From Acanthosepion lycidas (taxonomy: Eukaryota; Mollusca; Cephalopoda; Sepiida; Sepiidae), in contig OZ010613.1 of assembly GCA_963932145.1 (NCBI GenBank), forward strand, positions 43,628,400-43,692,399: a stretch of DNA of 64,000 nt, in the 5' to 3' direction. Made by a program: the position numbers and the translations under genes. The notes beneath the pieces were generated by a model that was not told the DNA's origin, ran no database searches, and saw nothing but the letters and a program-made list of their open reading frames with translations. This document shows positions 22,850 to 34,439 of the stretch, piece by piece. Position 1 is the first letter of the stretch. Every line of letters starts with the position of its first letter.

Positions 22850-23130
22850 CTTTTTGAAGGGCCGAATACAGAGACCTGGTGCACTACGTGCCACAAGGTC
22901 CCCAAACGACCCTTCGCAGGTTTTGAATTCAGAGTTTTTCCTTCTCCTAGGCCAGTTGCCATCCAAGGCTATAGAACCCAGTCTGTTCTGCTATTTACCC
23001 ATAGCTGGAGGGAGAAGAGGATTCACCCCTTTCCCAAGGTTATTAGTAAGTAATGGATTCGAGTGGAATTCGAATTCTGCTCTCCGATTCCTCAGTCCAA
23101 GCCGCTATCCATTACTCCAGCGTGCCTCCT
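22850..23130 (-). repeat. SINE family A copy (long 3' type)
   Basis: On the minus strand: AGTAATGGATAGCGGCTTGG head, B-box-like GAATTCGAATTCC, ACCTTGGGAAAGGGGTGAAT, CCAGCTATGGGTAAATAGC and the 3' domain with GGCAACTGGCCTAGGAGAAG. Confidence 0.75.
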
Positions 23131-23164
23131 TATATATATATATATATATGCTTCCGGCTACCTT

Positions 23165-23420
23165 AAAACACTGGTTCCCATACGATCACCGAAATTAAGC
23201 AACACCGACACTGGTTAGTACCTTCATGGGTGGCCGCTTGGGAATACCAGGGTGCTGTAAGTTTGGGTGTGCGGGTAGGGTAATGGACAATGGCTCGAAA
23301 TTGTTAATCGGGAAGCAAGTTCCAATTCCAGTTGGGTTCGTTCTATTCGCTTACGCGCAAATGCTTTTGGGAAAAGCAAGAATCTACCAGTTCAGCTCCG
23401 GAGACCAGAAGGTTCGAATA
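23165..23420 (+). repeat. Composite 5S-tRNA SINE family A copy
   Basis: The first 100 bases resemble 5S rRNA: ACGATCACCGAAATTAAGCA, CTGGTTAGTACCTTCATGGG and GGGAATACCAGGGTGCTGTA. A tRNA-like head follows directly (GGGTAGGGTAATGGACAATG, B-box-like GTTCCAATTCC), then the body GTTCGTTCTATTCGCTTAC and TTTGGGAAAAGCAAGAATC. This is the clearest copy of the chimera. Confidence 0.8.
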
Positions 23421-23514
23421 AACCTATTAATGAAAGCACATGTTTCTCGTTAGGACTTCTATGAATGAGAATTGTCATTGGTTATTTCGTTTTTTATTCA
23501 TAGCTGCTTATATA

Positions 23515-23615
23515 TTAGGTTGGTGCAAAAATAATGACGTAATAATGTCGTTTTTTGACGTTAAAAATACGTCAAAAAACGACATCATTACGTCATTATT
23601 TTTGCACCAACCTAA
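23515..23615. mobile_element. Palindromic mariner MITE (MADE1-like), copy 1
   Basis: A near-perfect 101-bp hairpin opens with TTAGGTTGGTGCAAAAATAA and closes with its complement, with TA on both sides. The terminal TTAGGTTGGTGCAAAA matches the ends of human Hsmar1 and MADE1 elements. Confidence 0.9.
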
Positions 23616-23954
23616 TATCTACCCGTCAGACACTGACGCCTAGTGAAATCGCTGATCAGCAACTGACGGCTAGGAGGCTGTCTCTCGGCACAACGCGCTA
23701 ATGCCCCTGGCTTCTCTTATGGACACTGAGTGTAAAGTCTATGTTGGCATCATTTCAGGTGATTCACATAATACACACTGATTATGAGCCGGTATACAAA
23801 AACATTTCGATGGGTCTGCTTGAGAATGTCAAAACAAAATGATGTGATAAAAACAATATTTCTTTAAATTTGCCAATAAAATAGACTATATATTAAAACT
23901 ACATATTCAATTGTTCTTCTAACTTGTTATGATTTGGGTTAATTTTTATGTGAT

Positions 23955-24240
23955 GACCTTGGAGAATTTCTGTCTGAATTTCTGGGATGAAGGGTTATCA
24001 TTATTAACATTATTTATATGCGGACTATTATCCTCATTTTTATCATCACATGGTTTCAACCATTGCGGCCACTCGCCTTCATCAGGTGCCTTTCGATCCT
24101 GAAAACCTTCAAGGAATTTCGAACTGAACCGTTCATTTAATTGACTACTACTCGTTCCCATCGAGTCAAACGCTGCCCAACCCAGGGATGTCACGAAATA
24201 AACGAACCAACGCTTTAACCACTAGGCTATTGTTCTGCGG
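23955..24240 (-). repeat. SINE family B copy
   Basis: On the minus strand: tRNA-like head with TAGTGGTTAAAGCG, a middle part, ACCTGATGAAGGCGAGTGG, GGTTGAAACCATGTGATGAT and GGATAATAGTCCGCATATAA. Confidence 0.7.
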
Positions 24241-24888
24241 GACCTTCCTTCGTTAGGAATTTGGAACTTGGAACCTTAAACCTAACTTACTGATGAGTGC
24301 TGCTTCTCACGTTTAACTGCAATCGGCAAAGCTTTTCGTTTTCTACTGCGGCTGCTATGGAATATCAATGACCACGTGTTCCGCCAATGACATTCTCAGC
24401 AATGTGGAGGTTCTCTAACATCATAGCAGCGGAAATTAGCCTCGTGGTCACGCAGATAAAAGCATATTTAACAGGAAATAAAACATGCAAAAATAACAGG
24501 AAAAGCATGCTAATTTGTATGTTACTTTCATACAATTTATTTATATCTTTTGTGTGTATTGGTGTGTGCATTTGTTAGGTAGCAATTGTTTTATAGTACA
24601 TGTGATAAAAGGGAGAACTTTCCTCCGTAGTATTACAAACCATATCACTAAGAGAAGTTGGACACATGTTATCCATAAGGTTCGTGGTTGAAGAAATTGG
24701 ATTTAACGTCTTTTGGTGGGATGTCTGTATTTCTGGCAGGAACAGTTTTATTGCATGCTGGGAGTATTTTTATCATCTTTTTTTATTATTTTATTTATTT
24801 TAAATAACGTTTAAATATTGTTTTATTCTATTGTATTTTATTGAGAATTTTCATTGTTATTATTATTTTTATTTTATTTTTCTTTATT

Positions 24889-24928
<40 letters not shown>

Positions 24929-25020
24929 TCCCTACATAATCCTTCTGTAGAACTATATCTCTTTTGCTTCAGGGGGATAGAAACGATTTTGCAGTTCATT
25001 ATTCTTTGTTTTTACTAGTG
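24241..25020. other. No gene recognised; (AAT)n near 24.89-24.93 kb
   Basis: AT-rich sequence with one trinucleotide array and otherwise no recognisable element. Confidence 0.5.
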
Positions 25021-25029
25021 AGTAGTTGA

Positions 25030-25780
25030 TTGCTTGGTTTGCTTAACCGCATATCAACACCTTATGGATCATTTAATACCGTAATGTAATTTTCTTGGGA
25101 GCTTTGAACTAATAAAAATATAATATATGTTATTCTGTTTTCATAATTGAATACATGGTAGATGATACTCAGCTTTTGTACATGTTTTTTGTAGATATAA
25201 TTACTGGAGACAGTGATATGTGGGTTTCATGATGCAGTTTTGTTTGAATACGGTTTGATTGTTTAAAGAAATTGCAGGATATTATAATTAATATCAAGAA
25301 ATATTCATATAGTTTGTTTAATTTCGTTTAGCGGCATAACAACACCTCTGTGGGTTATTCAATGCCGAATATTTTGAACATAATTTTATGGCTTCAACTA
25401 AATATATTTTGAACACAATTGTATTCCTTCAACAACAGATAAAATGTATTGTTGGTAATTCTATGATAAAAGGTATTGCTGGTCAATTTGCTTTAAAAAT
25501 GTATTGTGGATCATTTTACTACAAATATGTATTGTTCGTATTTTTTTAATATAAAAATGTATTGTTGGCATTTTTACTATAAAAATATATTTTTATACTT
25601 GCATAGTGCTTTTTTGGGGGGTGGGGTTGACTATTTGGGTTTGACTATAGCTGGGACCCTAACATCTGCTATTACCCCGGGTTAGGGTGAACCTGGGAAC
25701 AACAGCAATTAAGAAGTGGTTCCACACTGCTCAAAAGCTTCAATCTCCCGATCAGAGGCCTTGTTGCCAGATGTGATTTA
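25030..25780 (+). repeat. Dispersed repeat X, long copy
   Basis: Related in inverse orientation to 51.11-51.84 kb and 62.10-62.48 kb, and in the same orientation to 60.46-60.61 kb. It includes TGGTTCCACACTGCTCAAAA and AATCTCCCGATCAGAGGCC, and in its first part ACATGGTAGATGATACTCAG. Confidence 0.75.
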
Positions 25781-25867
25781 TCGTCATACTCAGGACTGAG
25801 TAATGTCTTCAAATCTAATTGAGATCGCCATATCTGTGAAGATGTGCAAAAAATATTCTTCGCTTAA

Positions 25868-26480
25868 TCTTTCTATATATAAAACAGAGGATGTCTGCAT
25901 GCGTGTGTCTGTCTGTGTGATACTTTTTCACTCGAGATCCATCGAACCGATTTTGACCAAACTTGGTAAATACATTGTACAATGTAAGAGGTAGGTTTAA
26001 AAATCAATAATCGATAAAACTGATCAAAAATTGATAAATTCAATTTTTTTCCTCCGATTTAGTTCAAACTCGGTATGTAGGTTGCTTATATCATAACGAA
26101 CTCAACGATATCTCATTTTTATTTCTACGCCACTGCATTTAGCAAAAACAAACGCAGAAAACGAAAAATCGATTTCAACACAAATCTATTTTAACACAAA
26201 ACTCCCTCAATTTTCAAGCAATCTAATACAAATTTAACTCAATTGTAGCCGGCAATAAATTGATTGTTTTACAGTCATTTAACTTGATAATTGAGTCCAC
26301 CCATATAGTGAAAACCTGCCTAAATAGCGAAAAATGGTGATTTTTTTTTACTGTTTTTTTCCTTATTTTTCGTTGATCTTTTAACCAATTTCCATCAAAC
26401 TTGACAATTGCTTTATAAATGTATCCTCTTTTACATCCCTGGTAGCACACTGAGAAATTGAATTTCAAAAACTCCAAAAT
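25868..26480 (+). repeat. Dispersed repeat with an ACCGATTTTGACCAAACTTG motif, class unknown
   Basis: The opening TCTATATATAAAACAGAGGA followed by CGAACCGATTTTGACCAAAC is a phrase I associate with non-autonomous Helitron-type or related repeats in invertebrates, but no terminal hairpin with CTAG was confirmed. Confidence 0.3.
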
Positions 26481-26744
26481 AATTGTGGTTTGAAGTGGGT
26501 CTTCATGTTGCCTGTTTTACCCCTTCATGTACTCTGCTAACTTCGATTGAATAAATACAGACTACTTCTGTTATATCAGTAAATGCGTTAATTCTAAATG
26601 TTTTTTTAATGAAAGTACTTTAAAGTAATTGAAGAAGATAGATTCAGTTACATCTAAACATGATGCTGTTTTTGCTCCATTCTAATTGAACGCTTTTTTC
26701 TGATCGATCAGCTGGGAATGGCTGCTATATTTTATAAATGCGCC

Positions 26745-26870
26745 TCATCGTGGAGTAAACGAGTTAGTCAGCTTGACCACTACTGCTATGCCGTAAGTTC
26801 GATCCTCATTGGAGGTTTTATTTTAGCGGCCTTGTGCTAAACTTAGTTCAATAAACAACAATACTTGTCC
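26745..26870 (+). repeat. tRNA-like SINE unit
   Basis: CCTCATCGTGGAGTAAACGA head, B-box-like GTTCGATCCTCATTGGAGG and the GGCCTTGTGC.A tail shared with the 16.0-16.3 kb units. Confidence 0.55.
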
Positions 26871-27304
26871 TCCTCTAGAGGACTCACATCGACGGTCCTA
26901 ACAAAATAATGGTGTGTAGAATTCCCCAAATAATTCCGTTTGTTCATTTGGTCAAATTTCGGGAAGTGTTACAGGTCCAAAGTGTTTTCAGCACCGCTTT
27001 ATAATAATCACTCCTCGACATCAAGCACCTCCTAATAACATATTTATATATATTTTCTTAGGGTAAAGCCTGGCACAAGGATATAGAATTGGAGCATGTG
27101 AGAATCGAATTCCTTATTTGCGTGGTAGAACTTTCTACTCACATTAGGTGTACTAAATAATGTATAGGTATTTACTAAACTCTAGTAAAACTAGTAAAAC
27201 ACAAGGCAAGATGTTCCTTAGACTACCTGATATTTTTAAGCACTCAACCATCACATATTGACCAGATTCGATGATGCAAATTTTCAGTGGCAAACGAATT
27301 TCAG

Positions 27305-27690
27305 TGGATTGATTGTTTGATCTGTCTTTTACGGCTTATCAACCTTTTGCAGGTTATTTAAAGTCATAAAATATTGTTTTAGCTTGTAAGAATTTTTTAG
27401 AGATAATTATGATTTATTTAGACAAGTTCTACTAATTAACCCATCAGAAGTGAAGAAAAGAAAGTGAAAAAAGGTGCATTCATACCTTTCCCAAGGATAT
27501 TTACGCCTAAGCAACGAACCCGACTGGAATTGGAACTCGTCTCTCCCATTTCCAATTACGAGCCGTCGTCCATTACACCATGCTTACAAAACCTTGTATT
27601 CCAAAGTTGTCACCCATCTAGTTACTTGTCGTTGCTTAATTTCGGTGATCGTACGAGAACCGCTGTCTCCACATGATAGGACGATAAAGC
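27305..27690 (-). repeat. Composite 5S-tRNA SINE family A copy
   Basis: Minus-strand order: 5S-like part (GTACGATCACCGAAATTAAG, GGTGACAACTTTGGAATAC), tRNA-like head with B-box-like GTTCCAATTCCAGTCGGG, body AAAGGTATGAATGC and tail AATAACCTGCAAAAGGTTGA to the AATCAATC end. Confidence 0.75.
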
Positions 27691-28091
27691 TATTTTCAGT
27701 GGAAGCGATGAGGAAATTCGTGATCTAAGGGAAATAACTGTACAAAATGTACACTTTGAGTTATTTCCCTTGATTACTTTCACTCCACAAGATTTCGATA
27801 ATTTTATTTGACAGTATTTAGAATTTCTATTAACATGAAAGGTAGGATGAACCCTCTCCTGTCTCCCTCCAGCAAGAAAGATACATGATCGCCTAAGCAT
27901 GTATCACGCATGGCACATAACTGAGTGATTAACATGAAGCATTGTTAGCCATTATTAATTTTTAACGAGTATTTCTTTTATCTACATTTTAATTGCTTTA
28001 TTTACACTTGTAATATTATCTGGAATTTTTCTTAGATGAAGATCAATTTTTGACTGGTATTGGTTTCATCTTCATTTCACTTTCTGTCTGA

Positions 28092-28189
28092 ATTTTTGAC
28101 AGGAGGTTTTATCATTTTACTTTGTGTCGGTCTTCAGTGGTGAAGACCGCCACAATGTAAATAATGATAAAACCTCCTGTCAAAAAGAT
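28092..28189. repeat. Long hairpin, about 45-bp arms
   Basis: The left arm has TTGACAGGAGGTTTTATCAT then CGGTCTTCA; the right arm has TGAAGACCG then ATGATAAAACCTCCTGTCAA. The loop is four bases. The arms differ by a few small changes. Confidence 0.85.
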
Positions 28190-28674
28190 TAGAAAACAAA
28201 ACTGACGGATAAAAAAGGATAAGCAAAAGACATCATTACACATAAAATATGTATTTAACAAGATGTATATCAAACAACGATGTGAAAGAAAGCATGCATT
28301 TAACTAAGAAAAGGTTGAATAAAACAAGAGTTGTCTCTCTTTAACTATTATTTTTGTATTTCAAAGTTCACTGGAAGAAAGTGTGGTGGTTTTTTACTAC
28401 ATTTATTTAATTTTGTTTAATTTGTTTAGGAACTCAAAATTGATATGAAGAAAGGGACAATATCAACATATATGAAATTGTATTCAACGAAAAATACAAT
28501 AAAAAATATATACGAACAAGCATGCAAAGAGTAAGACGAGACTTGACTCTCTTTGACTATAAAGTCTATCAAAGTTCTCTGAAAGAAAATGAAAGAGTTT
28601 TAGTCTGTTATAAATGTTTTAAACAGTTCCGCTGTGCAAGAGGAATATTATGTAGGTGTGATAGAATATACGGT

Positions 28675-28890
28675 TGAGAGTTGAGTGAGAAGATGGGCGC
28701 ATAGCTTCAACTGTTGTGGATTCCTGTGACAGCTGAATTATCACTAGTTTGTGGGTTGAGTGAGGAGATGGGCGCAGAGCTTCAACTGTCGTGGATTTCT
28801 GTGGCAGCTGAATTATCTAGTTTGTGGGTTGAGTGAGGAGATGGGCGTAGGGCTTCAAATAACGTGGATTCCTGTGACAACTGAAGGTCT
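28675..28890. repeat. 77-bp tandem repeat, about 2.7 copies
   Basis: GAGTGAGGAGATGGGCGCAG, CTTCAACTGTCGTGGATT and TGACAGCTGAATTATC recur with small changes. The element ends shortly before a TATA-like and CCAAT-bearing stretch. Confidence 0.85.
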
Positions 28891-28904
28891 CACTAGTGCG
28901 GTTC

Positions 28905-29010
28905 CTTTTTCTTATGCTTATATAGGTGGTCCACGCGGGAAGAATCATTCTCCACATGCAGAGAATCTGATTGGTCGATACTGACCAATCAGTGCATGAG
29001 TTTCGGGGAG
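28905..29010 (+). promoter_or_regulatory. Promoter-like stretch: TTATATAGG plus opposed CCAAT boxes; a similar one at 29.45-29.56 kb
   Basis: TTATATAGG is followed by GATTGGTCGATACTGACCAATC, an inverted pair of CCAAT boxes. At 29.46 kb CGCGGGAAGAATTATTCTTC and GATTGGTTGGCATTGACC repeat this plan. No gene start was found downstream, so a mobile-element control region is the likeliest explanation. Confidence 0.35.
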
Positions 29011-29689
29011 ACTTCTGGAAGCCGGTTCTCCCAAAAGTGCACAAAATTTACTATATGAAAATATAGCGATTTTAAAAATGTCGCTTCAGATAGCAGCGTT
29101 GCTTCCTGGCCAATGAATGAATGCTGTTAGGGATTTGAATTTGTAAGGATGTATGTGTGTGTGATGAAGATCGCCATAAAAGTTTATGAGAGTTTCTTGT
29201 AATAATTGTTCTCAGAAGATTTGCTGTGTAAGGAAAGATTATGTGAGTGTATAAGGAATGTTCAGCATGTGAGTGGTGGTGTGAGTGAGAAGGTTGGAAA
29301 AGTTCGTAAGTACGTGAATGCGTGAAATATTATTTAACGTCTGACCGCCCATGGTCGAAACGAGGATTCTTGGGGACTACATCTTGCGGCAAGAAGAGAA
29401 AAAGAGAAGAGAGAAAGCAACTGGCTTGTGTTTGCTATTTATAGATAATGTAATCACGTGATAGGATCAAGATCGCTGCGCGGGAAGAATTATTCTTCAC
29501 GTGCAGACGATCTGATTGGTTGGCATTGACCAATTAGAAGCTGATATTTCCTGAAAATACTTACTAAGCTGAGAAGGCTCTGATCCACTTTTTTTGCACA
29601 AAAATGTACAAAATTATACATTGATAAAGAAGTGGTAGTGGGATGCTACAACTTTATTTACACACGGGTTACTGTTCTAACTTTTTTTT

Positions 29690-29835
29690 CGGTGTTATCG
29701 CAATGTTTCAGCCCTTCAGCACCTCCACCCCAACATTCATCAGGTCCTTTATCAATTCAGGTAACCTTCAGGGAATTTCAAACGGGACACTTTATTTAAT
29801 CTACAGGTGTAGAGTGTCCTCATTCCACTGCTCGT
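29690..29835 (-). repeat. SINE family B fragment
   Basis: Minus-strand GGACCTGATGAATGTTGGGG and GTGCTGAAGGGCTGAAACATTGCG follow the family B domain, here diverged. Confidence 0.5.
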
Positions 29836-30003
29836 ATTTACGGATATAACGTCTAGTTCTTACTTCAGTTATTACTCGCTTTGTTTTCAGTGTGTCCAAG
29901 TACATTGTGTACGTGGGTTTACAGGTGGTTATCTTCGGATAACGTCTTTAATCCAAATATACACCGATTTATGGTATTTTAAAATTGCATGCAAAGATAA
30001 TTA

Positions 30004-30316
30004 CAGATGAACCTCGGTTCTCGAACGTCTCACATGTCGAACAAATCGGTTTTCGAACAGAAAATTCGATATGAAAATACCTCGGTTATCGAACAAAATT
30101 TCGAACCGAGTTAACCCGAACGGAATCATTTCTGGGTCGACCGCCGTGTTGTATACATTCGTGTCTTGTGCCGTGCTTTTCTTTGCCAATTTTATTGTAC
30201 TGTGACTTTTTTTCTCTGCTTTGATTCCTATTGGAAAAATAGTTTCGGTTTACGAAAATTTCGTATTACGAACGGCCTCCAAGAATGAATTAAATTCTTG
30301 AACCGAGGTTCCACTG
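30004..30316. mobile_element. pogo/Tigger-like MITE, 313 bp
   Basis: It starts CAGATGAACCTCGGTTCTCG and ends TTGAACCGAGGTTCCACTG, inverted repeats typical of pogo/Tigger elements, and it is flanked by TA on both sides. Internal CGAAC motifs recur. No transposase. Confidence 0.8.
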
Positions 30317-30589
30317 TAATACAAAAATATATTTTGCATGTTTTATATTTCTTAAAATAAAATATACAGTATTTAGAGAGTTCATAAGTTCATATCAGAA
30401 AGTTCTTTTATTGAATGTCTAAGTCCTTCAGCCTTTAATAGAGAGAGAGAGAAGAGAGAGTCCTTGTAAATGTGTATGTATGTATCTTGTTGATAGTAGT
30501 AATCCTTTCGTCTCTCTATGGGATTTTTAGGTATCCTGATAATGTAGAGGGGGGCACGGTGGAATAAGGAGAGAGGCACGGTGGAGTAA

Positions 30590-30830
30590 GGAGAGAGGCA
30601 CGGTGGAGTAATGGATAACGGCTCGGATTGAGGAATCAAAGAGCCGAGTTCGAATTTCAGTCGAATACATTACATTTACTTACGTGCTAATACCCTTGTG
30701 AAAGGGATGAATCCTCTTCTTCTCCCCCAGCAGGAGATAGCAGGATGGCAGCTGGTCTACCGCAGAACAAAAAAGGCAACCCACTGCGGGAAAAAATCTG
30801 CCTTGTCAGTCATGTATCTTGTTTTTATTG
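30590..30830 (+). repeat. SINE family A copy
   Basis: GGTGGAGTAATGGATAACGG head (its first part duplicated about three times upstream), B-box-like GTTCGAATTTCAG, ACTTACGTGCTAATACCC, AAAGGGATGAATCC and the GGCAACCCACTGCGGG end. Confidence 0.75.
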
Positions 30831-32000
30831 TGTGCATTTCAATCAACATTCTAATAACATGAATCAGTCTAACAAATTCCTGTTCAAACTGTTAAGAATA
30901 ACTCTAAAAAATTTTATTCTTGTCAGGTGGGTGTACATGCAGTGAGTGTGAATTAACTCCCTTTACTCACTCCCTTCAAATTCGAGGGACTGGGGAAAAA
31001 GACAGAAAAGAATTCACAAGACTATGTAAAATTTTCTTTGGACTAATGAAATCCTTGCCTTCACAGAGATTGACCAGTGACCTGAGAAGATGGAAATAAA
31101 TTCGCGAGCCTATGTGAAATTGTTTTGGACCAATGAAAACTTGTCTTCACAGAAATTAGCCATTGACCGAAGAAGAAAGAAAAGTAAGTAGCGAGCCTAT
31201 GTGAAATTTTTTTGTGTATAAAATGAGGAGAAAAATTAAATTAATAAGAGAAGAGTCTGGAGAACTGTGAAAAGTTTAATTTCAGTTCCTTGCGTTGAAG
31301 TTTTCGCCAGTGTATAATTAATTGCCAATTATATTATCGGCTTTTAACCAACCACGCGGCAGTTTCTTTCAACAATCCAAGAAAGCTAAGTATTTCCAAC
31401 TATCTCTCTTCGTCTATTTTTAAACATATGGAACCATATCTTCCTTCTGTGGGCAACGAACTTCCTTATTTTTGGTCTAAACATTTTTTTAAATATTATT
31501 TTGTCAGATCATTTAATCTCTGTTGTATGAACATTTCCTCTTCATGATAATTTGTTCAAACTACGGACTTTAAATATTTCTTGTTTATTTTCCTGAAACA
31601 AGCTACTGACAACCTCAAGTGTGAAAATTCGTAATTAACCCCTTGTCTTGTTTTGCTAAAAAAAACACCTGTGTATTTTCTCGTTATTATCACTCTCCAT
31701 TAATCTTCTTGGCGTGGGTAAATCATTTGTTTATTTTACCTCTGATCCCCACGCACGGAACAGATTTTCTCAATTCTATTTAGATTGTAATTAACTACTT
31801 AAATTCCTCTGCTTTGGTATTCTAAATTGTATGTATATTAAATTTTGTGTTTTTTTTAAATAATAATTTTACTTAGCCCGAGAAACAATGATGAGTCAAT
31901 TGATTGATAAATATCTATATTGTTTCCAAGATTTCAAGCCTGTATATATGATATAATTCGATTAGTATTAATATTAATAGAGGCACCTTGTCATGGAGGA
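30831..32000. other. No recognisable gene
   Basis: Contains a short direct duplication around 31.00-31.21 kb (phrases ending GAGCCTATGTGAAATT); otherwise AT-rich sequence without recognised features. Confidence 0.45.
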
Positions 32001-33250
32001 GGGATTAGTATGTCGGACTTAGCTCCGCCTTAATTCCCTAATTGTTCACCAGGGGTCGCTCTCCCTACACCATAAATACTGGGCAACTTCTTGCCTCGTT
32101 CTCTTTTCTACTTTGCATTTCAGCGGACACATTTAAAAATGTCATCTATCGTAGAAATCTGCGTCTTGCCCACTTATTGGAAAACGCCATGAAACACACA
32201 CACACGTACGTGCGAACTTTCACCAAAATACAAACTCTTTACGTTCACACACACACAAATGTTAATGTCTTTGTCACTTGTAAATTTGTTGTTTAATACA
32301 TATTTGTTGACATATATATTTCGGTCTTGTTTGTTTTCTTTACATCTTCGGTTGGACTCAACTTGAGTCCGACATTGTTCTTGTAGTTGGATCTTCCAGC
32401 AGGAATAAACAGCACTCAAACCCAACGGTCCTCTACAAAACCGAGTGCCCATGCAAAATTTAACATTAAATAATGCAATAAGACTTGCTCTTTTCGTTTT
32501 CTGTTAAGTGATGATATTTCGTTACAGCTAAAACTAGAAAATCTTTCCCTTTTTTACCACTTTTGATTCCCAATGCAACAGACGTGAAAATTTGAATACT
32601 ACAAAACCAAGAAAAACCAGTCTCTTAATTTTCTTGCTTGTTACATCGTTTGATCCTCAGAAGAATTTGGGTCTGATACATTCAATTAAGTTAAACAAAT
32701 ATAATACAACCAAATAATCATAATACTAAAACATTTATATACTGTCACATATCACAATTTAACACATCTGTAAATTTATTGCCAACATATAATGTTGTGA
32801 GTAGTATATTGGCCCGCAAACAGATATTGAATGACAGAAGACAAGAACATACAAAAACTTGAGTAAAAAAAAAAATATTGCCAAGTTTATTTTCGTTAAG
32901 GAAAATACATCAACAAATAAAAGGTTACAGTGTACTAGATAAAAAATATCTCTGCAGAGGGTAAGAAGAGTGTTGTCCTGAGAAGGACAGCTTTGTAGTC
33001 GTTGAAAAGTGTTGTCCTGAAAAGCAGTGACTGATGACAAGATAAAGCTGCAGCTGATGATGACTGGTTGGCTTGAACTGTTGTTGCCGATAGCTGCAGC
33101 CGTGGGTTGGTTGACTGCTGCTGGAACAGATACTATACTTTGATCCTCATCAGTGTGAGGTTGATTTACTTGACAACACCCCACTGAGTCAGGTTGTGAC
33201 ACAAGGTCGGTTTTTAACGTAGGGAGCTGAAAGTCTTCACTCGGGCCGCT
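32001..33250. other. No recognisable gene
   Basis: Includes short AC-rich runs near 32.20 and 32.25 kb. A minus-strand frame at 32759-33202 has no recognisable domain. Nothing is called. Confidence 0.45.
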
Positions 33251-33257
33251 TGTCTTA

Positions 33258-33362
33258 GGTGGTCATAGCTTGTCCAAGCTAGTTAGAGCTGGTCTAAGAT
33301 AATCATAGTTGGTCTTAGTTGGTCCAAGCTGGTCAAAGCCGGCCCAAGCTAGTCATAGCTAT
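33258..33362. repeat. Decamer array, unit about GGTC.AAGCT
   Basis: About ten degenerate units such as TGGTCCAAGC, TGGTCAAAGC and TAGTCATAGC lie in tandem. Unit length is constant at about ten bases. Confidence 0.75.
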
Positions 33363-33894
33363 GATACTACAAGCGCGGGGACAGATCCCTGTAATGAGAA
33401 TGTGTATATCACTCGAGAGTATGGAATGTTGCTTTTCAAGCTTTGAGACCTTTTTATATCTTGAATCAGTTTTACAACAATCGCTGGTTAAACTTCTTCT
33501 GTTTGTTTGTTTTTTTAATTTTTTACTTTTTTTTTTAAATATAGGAGTGCCAACAGGATACGACAATAATAACATAAAAAGGAATAAGATTTCAACTCCA
33601 TATCCTGTTATGTTTTCTGTTCCATGTTTTTCCTCACAATTAATTTTTGACTTTAACCCATATTTCTCTGTTACAATTTGGAGCTAGATAGCTAAAGTTA
33701 CTGTGACTTGTTACGCTTTTTCTTTTACTACTGCAACAAAAACCCACACTCATAATAAGAGTAACTCGAATAATTTTCCGCATTAGTGACATGCCCTGCC
33801 AATTACTTCAACATAATTGGTATCAGCTGATTGTACTCCTCAAATTATATTAGAAACTGATAAAAACTAGGAATGCATGAAACTCCCATAAATC

Positions 33895-34435
33895 CGATTC
33901 CTGGAAAGACTTAATGTACCAATAATAGAAGCCCCAAAACAATTTTGATACCGGATGATTCTATTATAATAGAAAATTATGACAAGTAAAAATGCACAAA
34001 ATACACATGAATCTCCCTCTTGGTAGGCTGTAATGGTATTGTTGATATTAGCTGTTCCCTTATAAGGAAACATTCAGCATTTATTGACCTAGTTTCCAGT
34101 GCCACTGTCGGTTGAGATTTAAAAACTCTTTTTTTTTTTAAATAATTTATCAGGAAAATAGGTTTCTCAATGCCAGTAACTGTTATTGCTCCTTCCAGTA
34201 TTGATGGGATTTTCACTTCTAACCTTTTGTCTGAAGTATGTTGGAAAGTCATCATCTTGATTACATCACTATTTTCTCTTCAAGTTATATATGCTACCCA
34301 TTTTAGTTGTTGCTGCTGTTGCTAGTCCTCGAGTGATGGGGTTTCTGTTAGTTGTTATAGTTCTTTGTTTGTAATTCCGTAACGCCAGTCCATGAGGTTC
34401 GAAGAATGATGGTCCTCACTAAGACCTATCTGATT
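33895..34435 (-). repeat. Dispersed repeat Y, copy 2
   Basis: Inverse of the block at 2.44-2.89 kb; the minus strand reads TGIEKPIFL and ends in TTCTTCGAACCTCATGG, paralleling TTCTTCGAACATTGTGA of copy 1. Confidence 0.5.
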
Positions 34436-34439
34436 CATT

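Noticed and set aside
33319-33687. 122-codon frame on the + strand
   Set aside because: No domain, no splice context, low-complexity Phe/Leu runs; it starts in the decamer array.
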